Part shown: one piece after another, positions 1 to 7,523 of the stretch
Layout: every line of letters starts with the position of its first letter
Position numbering within the stretch: position 1 is the first letter of the stretch
Source: a virus
Virus record (IMG/VR): IMGVR_UViG_3300007555_000027
Span: 1-29,455 of that record
Strand: one strand, 5' to 3'
Length of the DNA stretch: 29,455 bases
The notes under the pieces: generated by a model
What the model saw: only the letters and a program-made list of their open reading frames with translations
The model's database searches: none
Told to the model about the DNA's origin: nothing
Program-made: the position numbers and the translations under genes

Positions 1-339
1 AGTAGCCGAGACGAAGCGTTTGCTGCTGGCCAAGGTGGCGGCGCTGGTGGCGGCGGTGGTGGTTTCATCAGCAGAAACTCAGGTTCAACTACCGAGGGTG
101 CTGGCGGCGGTGGTCGCCAATTGTCGGGTACTGGTGGTGCGTCGGGCCTATTAAGCGGCTCTACTGCTGGCGGTTCAGCAGGTAGTGCCGCAGCTAATGC
201 TTCCACAGGCGGCGGTGGCGGCGGCTGGGGTGCTAAAGGCGGGAACGGCGGCGGTGGTAGCGGCGGCGCGGGCGGTGCGGCTATCTCAGGAACAGCCGTG
301 GCGTTGACAAACAACGGTACAATATACGGAAGCACATAA
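1..339 (+). CDS. Glycine-rich tail adhesin/fibre, C-terminal part (5' truncated)
   Basis: The reading frame is open from base 1 and stops at 337-339, so only the last 112 codons are in the window. The translation is dominated by runs of Gly (GGGAGGGGGG, GGGGGGWGAKGGNGGGG) separated by Ser/Ala/Thr segments, and ends in a compact tail, AISGTAVALTNNGTIYGST. Poly-glycine-rich repeats of this kind are known in distal tail-fibre adhesins, where they can pack as polyglycine-II helices that present receptor-binding loops. The stop overlaps the next start (TAATG), which indicates translational coupling with the tail stabilisation gene. The N-terminus lies outside the window; the tail-fibre start at 29223 may belong to the same gene or to its upstream neighbour. 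The adhesin role is inferred from composition and position. Confidence 0.75.
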   Translation, partial: SSRDEAFAAGQGGGAGGGGGGFISRNSGSTTEGAGGGGRQLSGTGGASGLLSGSTAGGSAGSAAANASTGGGGGGWGAKGGNGGGGSGGAGGAAISGTAVALTNNGTIYGST

Positions 340-1817
340 TGGCACTTATTCCACTTAAAGTACCCGCTGGGTTTTACCGAAATGGCACCGACCTTGATTC
401 TGCTGGTCGTTGGCGGGATGGCAGCTTGGTTCGTTGGCGTGACGGCTCTTTGCGACCGATCGGTGGTTGGCAAAACCGAAAGACTGGCTTCAGCACACAC
501 CCGACGCGCGGAATGCACTCGTGGGAGGCCAACGATGGCACGGCTTGGCTTGCAGGTGGCTCTCACACTGAGCTGAGCGTGATGACGGGATCAAACACGG
601 TTTACGACGTTGCTCCATCTAATTTGGCCACTGGGCGATCCGACGCTGGAATTGAGACTGGTTATGGCTACGGTTTCTACAACACTGGTTTTTACGGATC
701 ACCGCGCCCTGACTACGGAAACTACTCAGAGGCGACGACGTGGAGCTTGGACAACTGGGGCGAGTACCTTGTCGCCTGCAATACAGACGACGGTCGGCTG
801 CTTGAGTGGCGGCTAAACACCGGCACAGATGCAGCGGTAATTGCTAACGCGCCGACAGGAAACTTCGGCCTTATTGTTACAGAAGAGCGCTTCATCTTTG
901 CACTTGGCTCTGGCGGCAACCCTCGCAAAATTTCGTGGTGCGACCGTGAGGACAACACACTCTGGACCCCAGCGGCGACCAATGAGGCGGGCGATATTGA
1001 ATTGCAAACCTCTGGGCAGATTATGCTGGCGACCCGCACCAAGGGTCAGACGCTCATCCTAACTGACGTAGACGCCCACACGGGGACGTACATAGGACCG
1101 CCTTACGTCCATGGGTTCACGAGGGTAGGTACGTCCTGCGGGGCTATTTCACGGCGCTGCGCTGCAGACGTGGACGTTGGTGTTTTCTGGATGGGTCAGC
1201 GCGGATTTTATATGTTTGACGCCTCAGGTGTCAGCGAAATTCCATGTGAAGTGCATGACTACGTTTTCAGCGATATGAACACTGCACAGCAAAGCAAAAT
1301 TTGGGCGCTAAATAACGGTCAATTCGGAGAGGTGTGGTGGTTCTACTGCTCTGGTGACAGCACGGAAATCGACAGATACGTTGCATTTGACTACAAGGAG
1401 CGGCACTGGTTGATAGGTGAGCTTGATCGCACGTCAGGCGTTCAGCGCGGCGTATTCAAATACCCATTCATGACGACAGCCGCATCTAAACTTAAAGAAC
1501 ATGAGGTGGGGTTGAATGTTGGCGGCGAGCGCATCTTTGCAGAGACTGGGCCAATCTCAATTGGTTCTGGGGATCAAGTTATGAGCGTCACGCAGCTTAT
1601 TCCAGACGAGCAGTCTCAGGGTGACGTTGACGTGTCATTTAAAACGCGCTTTCACCCGAATGACGTTGAGCGTACATACGGGCCATATGACCCAAACAAC
1701 CCAACGTCAGTCAGATTCAGTGGTCGTCAAATGCGTATGCTGGTTGAGGGTGATCGCCTTGCCCACTGGAAAGTCGGTACAATGCGTGTTGACGCGAAGC
1801 CAATGGGTAAGCGCTAA
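339..1817 (+). CDS. P22 gp10-like tail stabilisation/accessory protein
   Basis: The 492-residue product begins MALIPLKVPAGFYRNGTDLD and soon carries the repeated RWRDGSL phrase (GRWRDGSLVRWRDGSLRPIGGW). This is the hallmark start of phage stabilisation proteins related to P22 gp10, the tail hub that plugs the portal and carries the needle and fibres. The rest is rich in Trp, Tyr and Gly, in keeping with a beta-propeller-like fold. Its length is close to that of the family. The start overlaps the upstream stop by one base and the stop overlaps the next start (TAATG), so it sits in a tightly coupled tail operon. It would act in the virion at the portal-tail junction. Confidence 0.85.
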   Translation: MALIPLKVPAGFYRNGTDLDSAGRWRDGSLVRWRDGSLRPIGGWQNRKTGFSTHPTRGMHSWEANDGTAWLAGGSHTELSVMTGSNTVYDVAPSNLATGRSDAGIETGYGYGFYNTGFYGSPRPDYGNYSEATTWSLDNWGEYLVACNTDDGRLLEWRLNTGTDAAVIANAPTGNFGLIVTEERFIFALGSGGNPRKISWCDREDNTLWTPAATNEAGDIELQTSGQIMLATRTKGQTLILTDVDAHTGTYIGPPYVHGFTRVGTSCGAISRRCAADVDVGVFWMGQRGFYMFDASGVSEIPCEVHDYVFSDMNTAQQSKIWALNNGQFGEVWWFYCSGDSTEIDRYVAFDYKERHWLIGELDRTSGVQRGVFKYPFMTTAASKLKEHEVGLNVGGERIFAETGPISIGSGDQVMSVTQLIPDEQSQGDVDVSFKTRFHPNDVERTYGPYDPNNPTSVRFSGRQMRMLVEGDRLAHWKVGTMRVDAKPMGKR

Positions 1818-2173
1818 TGACTGCCCCTGTACTCCCGCCACTTGGCCCAGACTGGAAGCAGTGGGGCAGGCAGCTTTCCAGCTACCTATCCCGACAGCTT
1901 CCTCGGCTGTTCACAAGGTCTGCTGACGACAACCCATCTGATAATGGCATTTTGCTGTGGGATGAGGTTGCAGGCTATCCAGTGGTCAGCCGCAACAACC
2001 AGTTTGTTGAGGTTGTCGTGAAAGTTGACGTTCCGCTCACGAACGAAGGCTCTGCTGGAGACAGGACTGGATTGATTAGCTGGGACACAAACTATATTTA
2101 CCTTTGTAACGGCACTTACGATGGCACAACTGAAATTTGGTCGCGTACATCTCACCTTGGAGGGTCGTGGTGA
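1817..2173 (+). CDS. Small tail-associated structural protein (hypothetical)
   Basis: The product has 118 residues. It opens with a Pro-rich segment followed by an amphipathic helix (DWKQWGRQLSSYLSRQL), then a beta-rich C-terminal half containing ISWDTNYIYLCNGTY and an aromatic ending. The C-terminal half resembles the small receptor-binding or capping beta domains seen in marine podophage tail genes, but no family can be named with certainty. Coupling on both sides (TAATG before, TGATG after) and the position between the gp10-like protein and ejection-type proteins argue for a virion component made with the tail. Confidence 0.7.
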   Translation: MTAPVLPPLGPDWKQWGRQLSSYLSRQLPRLFTRSADDNPSDNGILLWDEVAGYPVVSRNNQFVEVVVKVDVPLTNEGSAGDRTGLISWDTNYIYLCNGTYDGTTEIWSRTSHLGGSW

Positions 2174-2649
2174 TGGATGATTGTAAGGCTGTTAATTTGC
2201 CAAGTAATGTTGTAATGTTGCACAAGGAGCCTCGCGTTAGTGTTTTGCCAGTCTTGGATGCAGATTACGATGAGTTTATACCCATTGGCATGGACCTCAT
2301 AGCGCCGGCAGTTTTAAGGCAGTCCGAGAATGTCAGCTTGGACGACGTAGAGGACGACATAAGGGGCGGCGGCTCGATCATGTGGGTCATACACGTCGGG
2401 GATACGCTAGTTGCGGCGCTTACTACTTGCGTTGTTAAGCACCCCCAAAGAAAAACCCTAAAGATTGAGTTTATGGGCGGAAGCCGAATGAGTGAATGGA
2501 TGGACGACGCGATTAAATACCTACGGAAAGTCGCATTAGACGCAAATCTTGCGGCTTTAGAGGCTGACGGTCGCAAAGGTTTCGATAAATACGTGGACAA
2601 TTCACCCTTTCGTGAAGTCTACACACACTATGTGATGGAGTTGAACTAA
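2173..2649 (+). CDS. GNAT-like / T7 gp13-like internal protein
   Basis: The start is placed at 2173 because it overlaps the upstream stop as TGATG and has a GGAGG nine bases upstream; a longer in-frame start at 2137 would run into the preceding gene. The 158-residue product has an acetyltransferase-like pattern: a beta strand (IMWVIHVGDTLVAALTTCVV), a second strand (TLKIEFMGG), a long helix (MDDAIKYLRKVALD) and a closing segment FDKYVDNSPFREVYTHYVMEL typical of GNAT-fold phage proteins. T7 gp13 and similar proteins encoded near ejection genes have this fold and help virion assembly. Catalytic activity cannot be claimed. Confidence 0.65.
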   Translation: MDDCKAVNLPSNVVMLHKEPRVSVLPVLDADYDEFIPIGMDLIAPAVLRQSENVSLDDVEDDIRGGGSIMWVIHVGDTLVAALTTCVVKHPQRKTLKIEFMGGSRMSEWMDDAIKYLRKVALDANLAALEADGRKGFDKYVDNSPFREVYTHYVMELN

Positions 2650-3476
2650 TGGGTTCTAAGACGACAACAGAGCAGAGCATGCCTCAGTTCCAAGAAGATT
2701 TTCTGATTAATGAAATCTTGCCAATGGCGACAGATATCGCAAACCGCGAGTATACGCCGTATGAGGGCGAGCGCGTTGCGGGGATCACGCCGCTTCAACA
2801 GCGCGCGATGTCTGGCTACGGAAACTTGCAGGCTGGGACCGAGCAGTACGGACAAGCGGCTGACATTTACTCAAATATGGCGCAGGCACAGACAGATGTC
2901 AGTGCCTACATGAACCCGTATCAGCAGAACGTAATCGACGCGTCCTTGCGCACACTGGGCGGCGCTCAGGAGCAGGCTTTAAACATGCAGGGCGCACAGG
3001 CATCTGCAGCCGGAGCTTTTGGCGGGTCGCGGCATGGCGTGGCAGAGGCTGAAACCAGAAAGGCTTACGGCCAGCAGGCGTCAGACTTGGTCACAAATCA
3101 AATGCAGGCGGGATACCAAAACGCTCAAGCAGCCGCACAGAATGACATGGCTCGACGGATGAACGCCGCCGCTGGATTGACTGCAACGGCTGGCCAGAAC
3201 TTAGAAGCACAGAAGGCGGTGCTTGGGGCGCAGATGCAGGCCGGTGAGACGTCCCGTGGCTTGAACCAGCAGGGCTTGGACGTCGGCTATGCTGACTTCA
3301 TGGCTGAGCAAAACTTTCCGCTGACAGGGCTGAACACTTTGCTTGGAGCGGCGTCCGGAATACCAACTGGGTATGGCACGACAACGGAATCCAGCGGCGG
3401 GTTCGGCAATGCTCTTAGCGCAGTCGGATCATTCGGCATGGGCATGGGGCCGCAGGGCTTCGGAATATTTAAGTAG
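2649..3476 (+). CDS. Putative DNA-ejection / internal virion protein
   Basis: The 275-residue product is rich in Ala, Gln and Gly. A central helical region (about residues 80-205) is full of heptad-like A/Q/M repeats, for example NPYQQNVIDASLRTLGGAQ and GAFGGSRHGVAEAETRKAYG, and the C-terminus is glycine-rich and hydrophobic (GFGNALSAVGSFGMGMGP). Proteins of this composition sit downstream of tail genes in many podophages and are ejected ahead of the DNA to form a channel across the envelope. The start overlaps the previous stop (TAATG). The role is inferred from composition and from being the first of three similar genes. Confidence 0.65.
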   Translation: MGSKTTTEQSMPQFQEDFLINEILPMATDIANREYTPYEGERVAGITPLQQRAMSGYGNLQAGTEQYGQAADIYSNMAQAQTDVSAYMNPYQQNVIDASLRTLGGAQEQALNMQGAQASAAGAFGGSRHGVAEAETRKAYGQQASDLVTNQMQAGYQNAQAAAQNDMARRMNAAAGLTATAGQNLEAQKAVLGAQMQAGETSRGLNQQGLDVGYADFMAEQNFPLTGLNTLLGAASGIPTGYGTTTESSGGFGNALSAVGSFGMGMGPQGFGIFK

Positions 3477-3485
3477 GAGCGGATA

Positions 3486-4565
3486 ATGGCATACGCACTG
3501 ACACAAGACGACATCGACCGCTTCGGAATACCAAACGCAAAGGCGGGTGATATTGCAAATCCTGCTGACAGGGCGTTGTTAAGCCTGCCACCCGAAGCCG
3601 AAGCGCCAGTATCCGCAGCGGAACCGATAGTTGGCAATCAGCAGACGTTAATGGGGCTTCTGGAAACGCCGATCCCGCAAGACCCGTTTGAGAATTTGTC
3701 GCGTGGCCAGCGGACAATGATAGGTTTCGCTGCTCTGAAGGATGCTGGCCTTGCGCTGCAAGGCAAAGATGGTGGCGCTGTTCAAGGCGTAATTAGTGAC
3801 ATTACTAATCGCGCCGACATGGAGCGCAAGCGTCAAATGCAACTAGGAAATTTACAGCAGGAGAGGAAGCGGCAGGCGGCTCTTGATGCATTTTTGACTA
3901 ACGGCGTTGCCGGCGGCGTGGCGGGCGCGATGTCAGGCCAGCCTGCGTCAGCGAAGGGCGTCGAGGCGCAGATTGCAGCGCTGCAATCGCAGGTTGGCGC
4001 ATACGCACAAATGGATCAATTGGACCTATACGCGCAAAGAATGAAAGAGCTTTTGGGGCAAAGAGATCGCTTAGAAGAAGCCGAGGTCACTGAGGTCGAG
4101 AAGTCTAAAGGCATTACCGGACAGCTATCTCAAGCAAAAGAGGCTGTTGCAACTGCAAAATCGGCGCTTGCCGCTGCCACCGGCTTGAGTGGAGACGAAT
4201 TGAAAAAGCAACTTGACGCAGGTGCTATCGACCCAAGATCGTTTGCCTTTACACGTCAGAGCTTTGTGCCCGACAGTAAGGACTTTAAGGATTTCCAAGC
4301 AGCCGCGTCAAAGCTCGGCGCGATGATGACCTTCAGCAATCTGAGCGAAATATTGGATCGGGGAGTTGTCCTCGGGACGCTCAGCGACGCTGACTTCGCG
4401 ATAATTGGAAATTTGACTGGCGTCATTGACCCAATAAACATGCCGCAGCAAACGGCTCAGACTATTTTTCAGGCGTACAATAACTTGAACAAGACAATAG
4501 AAGCTATTGAGGCCGAAAACGCCAGCGGCGACCCATTCGACGCTTTGACAAAAAAGTACCAATAA
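3486..4565 (+). CDS. Putative internal virion / ejection protein 2
   Basis: The 359-residue product follows a clear ribosome site (AGGAGCGG, six bases before ATG). The N-terminus is proline-containing and extended; residues about 110-225 are strongly helical and charged (DMERKRQMQLGNLQQERKRQ; LDLYAQRMKELLGQRDRLEE) and likely coiled coil; the C-terminal third is globular and ends in a Lys/Gln tail. No enzyme motif was seen. The position between two Gly/Ala-rich proteins of ejection type suggests a virion core protein. Confidence 0.6.
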   Translation: MAYALTQDDIDRFGIPNAKAGDIANPADRALLSLPPEAEAPVSAAEPIVGNQQTLMGLLETPIPQDPFENLSRGQRTMIGFAALKDAGLALQGKDGGAVQGVISDITNRADMERKRQMQLGNLQQERKRQAALDAFLTNGVAGGVAGAMSGQPASAKGVEAQIAALQSQVGAYAQMDQLDLYAQRMKELLGQRDRLEEAEVTEVEKSKGITGQLSQAKEAVATAKSALAAATGLSGDELKKQLDAGAIDPRSFAFTRQSFVPDSKDFKDFQAAASKLGAMMTFSNLSEILDRGVVLGTLSDADFAIIGNLTGVIDPINMPQQTAQTIFQAYNNLNKTIEAIEAENASGDPFDALTKKYQ

Positions 4566-4581
4566 GGGAAGGTTTCGGACA

Positions 4582-6537
4582 ATGGCCACCATAGACCAGC
4601 TAAAAAAAGCCGCTGTAGAGGCGGATCGTCAAGGCCAAGAGGGTGACGTGCGCGCCATTCTGGCGGAGATTGAGCGTCGAACCGCATCCAGCAAGGTGTC
4701 AGAAGCGGCACCCGCAGAAAAGCCAAAGGCGACCACAATGGGCGCGGTCCGAACCCTTGCCCAAGGCATTACTCTTGGGTTTGGAGATGAGGCGGAGGCT
4801 TACGTCAGGTCGACATTCAGCGGTCGAGATCGAGACGAAATACTAGCTGAAGTGCGTAAAAACATTTCTCAATTCAAGCAGGCGAAGCCGGTTCTTGCTG
4901 CCGGTTTGGAGATGGGTGGCGCAGTCGCATCATCGATAGTGCCGGCGGGTCTGGCAGTTAAGGGCGGCTTAGCAGCAGCTAAGGGTGCAGGCATCGCCAA
5001 GGCCGGACTTAGAGGTGCTGGTGTTGGTGCTGCTGAGGGCGGCGTTGCCGGCTTTGGTGTCGGTGAAGGTGGGCTTGAGAATAGACTTCAAAGTGCTGCA
5101 ACAGGTGCAGCGCTCGGCGGCGTCCTTGGCGGTGTTTTGCCAGTGGCAGGTGCTGTTGGTGGTGATGTGTTACGCCGCGCCGCAGACGGGCTTGGAGTGG
5201 GTGGCCAGCAGCGCGCTGCAACGGTAGCCGAGCGCCGTGTAGGCAAGGCGCTTAGCGACGAAGGTTTAACGCCAAAAGCTGCACTGGCCAAAGTAGGCGA
5301 GGCGCAATCTCTTGGTGCGCCGATGATGCTGGCAGACATTGGACCAGCAACTCGCGGTGCGGCATACGCCTCTCAGGCGGTACCATCATCACAAAGAGCT
5401 GGCGTCCTTGACGTAGTGTCTGAGCGCGCAGTTTCTCAGGGTGGCAGGATTGCTGACGTAACGGCAGACAGTATGGATGCGTCTGGTGCATATGGGGCTG
5501 ACTATCTGGATGAGCTGTATGAGAAATCAGCAGAGAAATTCCGCCCACTGTATCAAGCTGCTGACAAGCCTATCGACGCAGCGCCATTCCGCAAGTATGC
5601 AAACCGCAAGGTATTCAAAGATGCCTTCTCGGCCATTCAACAGCGCGCAGACACGCTTGGCGAAAAAACCCTTCCAGACCTTGAGACTGCACTGTCGGGC
5701 GATCAGGTTCCAACGCTTTACCTGCAAGACATTGCGCAGGGGTTGGATCGCGTTATCAACTCAAACACGAGTAAAATTGAAGGGCCAAGTGACTTCGCCA
5801 AGGACGTTATGACAGTTCGCAATGAGTTTAAGTCAGCCATCGGAGAGCTTAACGACGCTTACAAGAAAGCTGATGCACAATTTGCTGATTACTCTGACTT
5901 GACGCGAGCGTTCAAAGTGGGCGACGATTTTGAAAAGTTATCATCTCAAGACTTTGCCCGCAAAGTTGCAAAGATGACACCGACAGAGGTTGATGCGCTA
6001 AAGACGGGGATGATTACTAAGATCCGAAACATTGCATCTGGAACAGATCGCACCGACTATGTGCAGAGATTGTTTGGCTCACCAAAACGTCGCGACGCCC
6101 TCGAAAAAGCCTTCCCAAGCGCCGAGGAGTTTTCAAACTTCCGCAAATACATGGAGGCAGAGACGTCCATCGCGGCGACAAAGAAGCGCGTTTACGGCAC
6201 CAGTGGAACTGTCGAGAACTTGCAAGAGATGTCCGAGCAAGGCATCGACCCTCTGTCTATCGTGCAGCTTTTCACGGGCGGCACTGGAGAGGCCATTCGT
6301 CAAGTCGGGAACAATCTTGGTGCGCGTGCGCAAGGCGTAGGTGGCCCCGTGGCGGCGGAAATGTCGGACCTGCTGTTCTCCCAAGGTGCGAAAGCGCAGG
6401 GTCAGGCAGTGGGCCGGATTACAGCACGTCAGGCCCAAGACGAGCTGTTGCGCCGTAGACTTAGCTCACAGCCTGAGCTGTATGGCGGCATACTAGGCGC
6501 AACAGCCGGCTTAAATCAGGACGATCTAGGCTATTAA
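4582..6537 (+). CDS. Large putative ejection protein with glycine-zipper membrane segment
   Basis: The 651-residue product opens with ATIDQLKKAAVEADRQGQE, an N-terminal helix common in phage internal proteins. Residues about 105-205 form an unusually long Gly/Ala/Val-rich segment (VGAAEGGVAGFGVGEGG; TGAALGGVLGGVLPVAGAVG) with glycine-zipper spacing that could insert into membrane. The remaining 440 residues are charged and helical. This two-part layout fits a protein that leaves the virion and lines a conduit through the host envelope. It is the last gene of the rightward tail block; its stop overlaps the stop region of a leftward small gene by four bases. Confidence 0.65.
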   Translation: MATIDQLKKAAVEADRQGQEGDVRAILAEIERRTASSKVSEAAPAEKPKATTMGAVRTLAQGITLGFGDEAEAYVRSTFSGRDRDEILAEVRKNISQFKQAKPVLAAGLEMGGAVASSIVPAGLAVKGGLAAAKGAGIAKAGLRGAGVGAAEGGVAGFGVGEGGLENRLQSAATGAALGGVLGGVLPVAGAVGGDVLRRAADGLGVGGQQRAATVAERRVGKALSDEGLTPKAALAKVGEAQSLGAPMMLADIGPATRGAAYASQAVPSSQRAGVLDVVSERAVSQGGRIADVTADSMDASGAYGADYLDELYEKSAEKFRPLYQAADKPIDAAPFRKYANRKVFKDAFSAIQQRADTLGEKTLPDLETALSGDQVPTLYLQDIAQGLDRVINSNTSKIEGPSDFAKDVMTVRNEFKSAIGELNDAYKKADAQFADYSDLTRAFKVGDDFEKLSSQDFARKVAKMTPTEVDALKTGMITKIRNIASGTDRTDYVQRLFGSPKRRDALEKAFPSAEEFSNFRKYMEAETSIAATKKRVYGTSGTVENLQEMSEQGIDPLSIVQLFTGGTGEAIRQVGNNLGARAQGVGGPVAAEMSDLLFSQGAKAQGQAVGRITARQAQDELLRRRLSSQPELYGGILGATAGLNQDDLGY

Positions 6538-6707
6538 GACTTAGCTTTGCTGGCGCGCTTGGGTTTCTTGAGCGCGTCTAGCTCTGCGTCCATTTCCTCG
6601 ATCAACTTGGCCGCGTCCTCGCACGCTTTCATCATTGCCCGTGGGTTGGTGATCCGGTGCGGCTGGCTCAGCAAGTGTACCAAGTTGATCTGCTTGTCGT
6701 TTAGCAT
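6534..6707 (-). CDS. Small charged helical protein (57 aa), leftward
   Basis: A 57-codon frame on the minus strand starts at 6707, seven bases after a strong GGAGG ribosome site (reverse complement of 6715-6719), and stops at 6534. The product has a His/Gln-containing N-terminus (LVHLLSQPHRITNPRAM), an acidic amphipathic helix (EDAAKLIEEMDAELDALKK) and a Lys/Ala-rich tail (KPKRASKAKS). No family is recognised. It converges on the last ejection gene with a four-base overlap. Its promoter would lie in the gap to the right, where a TACAAT hexamer is present on this strand. A regulatory or DNA-binding role is possible from its basic tail but unproven. Confidence 0.75.
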   Translation of the reverse strand: MLNDKQINLVHLLSQPHRITNPRAMMKACEDAAKLIEEMDAELDALKKPKRASKAKS

Positions 6708-6753
6708 GTGTTATCCTCCGTTAGATGCTCGTTAACTTTTACCAGCGCGGCGC

Positions 6754-6782
6754 TTGAATTGCAAACTTGGCCAATCTAGCAT
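6754..6782 (+). promoter_or_regulatory. Candidate sigma70-type promoter
   Basis: TTGAAT at 6754-6759 and TAGCAT at 6777-6782 are separated by 17 bases, the ideal spacing; each matches the consensus at four of six positions. A transcript starting near 6789 would meet the terminator at 6824-6870 before any rightward gene, so this promoter would drive a short untranslated RNA. Confidence 0.35.
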
Positions 6783-6786
6783 TGTA
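6781..6786 (-). promoter_or_regulatory. Candidate -10 box for the leftward 57-aa gene
   Basis: The minus strand reads TACAAT here, a close match to the bacterial -10 consensus, 74 bases before the start at 6707. The sequence expected at -35 is weak (A-rich). A GTTAAC site at 6731-6736 lies between this box and the gene. Confidence 0.35.
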
Positions 6787-6788
6787 GC

Positions 6789-6870
6789 AGATGTGTTTTG
6801 CCTTTTTTCACATTGTCTCAACTGCCCTCAAACGTGTCAGGTTTCGCACTGCACGCTTGGGGGCTTTTTT
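6789..6870 (+). ncRNA. Candidate small RNA of about 80 nt
   Basis: This stretch lies between the promoter-like pair ending at 6782 and the U-tract of an intrinsic terminator at 6870, and contains no plausible gene. A 5-bp stem (ATGTG at 6791-6795 with CACAT at 6809-6813) precedes the terminator hairpin, giving a two-hairpin RNA with a U-rich single strand between. The alternative is that it is only the end of the tail-operon message, terminated about 330 bases after the last gene. Confidence 0.3.
6824..6870 (+). terminator. Intrinsic terminator, rightward
   Basis: GCCCTCAAACGTG at 6824-6836 pairs with CACGCTTGGGGGC at 6852-6864 over 13 positions with one U-G wobble and one A-C mismatch, and is followed directly by six T residues (6865-6870). 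It would end transcription from the tail operon or from the candidate promoter at 6754. Confidence 0.7.
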
Positions 6871-6895
6871 ATTTAGGGGGGTTGCATGTCTGATC

Positions 6896-6921
6896 TGTTA
6901 ACCTTATGTTAACTGTATAAG
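6896..6921 (+). promoter_or_regulatory. Early promoter region with paired GTTAAC sites
   Basis: Two TGTTAAC copies at 6896-6902 and 6907-6913 are spaced 11 bases start to start, about one helical turn, and are followed by a TATAAG box at 6916-6921. The first early gene starts at 6945. A repressor on the paired sites would cover the region just upstream of the -10 box. The related imperfect palindrome upstream of the ribbon-helix-helix gene (13145-13161) suggests that protein as a candidate binder. Confidence 0.4.
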
Positions 6922-6944
6922 CAATTAAACAAAGGAATAACGAA

Positions 6945-7133
6945 ATGTATTTTACATCAATCAAAATCGGCGCTTGCCACCATGCCCACGCTCAAAACGA
7001 AGACAAAGAGGCTGCGCTGCTGGAAACCATTGAACTGAGCCGCAAGATTGTTGACTGGAAAGATGGCGCTACGCCGCGCTTCACAATCGTTTACCCGAAC
7101 GGCAAGCAGTATGGCCGCAACGTAGCGGTTTAA
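6945..7133 (+). CDS. Small early protein (62 aa)
   Basis: The start follows AAAGGA with good spacing. The product begins MYFTSIKIGACHHAHAQNED, has a central helix (EAALLETIELSRKIVD) and ends in two short strands (RFTIVYPNGKQYGRNVAV), so a small alpha/beta fold is likely. The HHAH stretch could bind metal, but no family is known to me. It is the first gene of the rightward early block and is followed directly by a very stable hairpin at 7140-7155. A host-takeover role is only a guess from position. Confidence 0.7.
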   Translation: MYFTSIKIGACHHAHAQNEDKEAALLETIELSRKIVDWKDGATPRFTIVYPNGKQYGRNVAV

Positions 7134-7139
7134 CCCAAC

Positions 7140-7155
7140 GGGGGCTACGGCCCCC
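7140..7155 (+). other. UACG-tetraloop hairpin without U-tract
   Basis: GGGGGC, loop TACG, then GCCCCC: a six-base-pair all-GC stem closed by C(UACG)G, one of the exceptionally stable tetraloops. No T-run follows, so it is more likely an RNA stabiliser, processing signal or weak terminator than a standard intrinsic terminator. Confidence 0.6.
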
Positions 7156-7179
7156 ACAATTAAGCAAAGGAATAACGGA

Positions 7180-7266
7180 ATGAAAAACACCATCCACCGC
7201 ATCGCAGAGTTTATGTTTCTGGTCATACTGGCTGGCGGCACAATCGCGTTCTCTGGGGGTCTTTAA
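7180..7266 (+). CDS. 28-residue single-pass membrane peptide
   Basis: The frame follows AAAGGAATAACGGA, almost the same leader as the preceding gene (AAAGGAATAACGAA). The peptide has a polar N-terminus (MKNTIHRIAEF) and one hydrophobic span (MFLVILAGGTIAFSGGL) that reaches the stop. Its size and topology fit a small phage membrane peptide. The next gene starts two bases after its stop. The repeated ribosome-site context and snug spacing make translation likely; the function is unknown. Confidence 0.6.
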   Translation: MKNTIHRIAEFMFLVILAGGTIAFSGGL

Positions 7267-7267
7267 T

Positions 7268-7522
7268 ATGGAGACCGTCGCCAGCATCGAGCGCATCATC
7301 AAGTGCAAACAAGATGCCGTAAATTCCATTACATCCAAGCACGGTTCGGGCGTCAGGCCGTCTCACGTCAGCGCCGACCTCGCAATCCTGCACCAATACA
7401 TCCGCGACGCCGAGTGCTGCGCGGATGCTCTCAGGCTCGGACCGATTACCGCAGCCGCAATCCACCAGAAGCCACTCGACGACGTTTATGCGTGGCTAAA
7501 TCAAAACCAAGAAGGAACTTGA
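7268..7522 (+). CDS. Small early protein (84 aa), hypothetical
   Basis: The 84-residue product is mainly helical (SIERIIKCKQDAVNSITSKH; ADLAILHQYIRDAECCADAL) with a C-terminal LDDVYAWLNQNQ helix. No domain is recognised. The frame begins two bases after the membrane peptide stop with only a weak purine signal (GGGGGTC) upstream, so it is probably coupled to it. It ends one base before the next start. Confidence 0.6.
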   Translation: METVASIERIIKCKQDAVNSITSKHGSGVRPSHVSADLAILHQYIRDAECCADALRLGPITAAAIHQKPLDDVYAWLNQNQEGT

Positions 7523-7523
7523 A

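Noticed and set aside
6547-6735. Rightward 62-codon frame after the tail block
   Set aside because: It is the antisense of the well-marked 57-codon leftward gene with a GGAGG site, starts from a weak codon and shows shadow composition.
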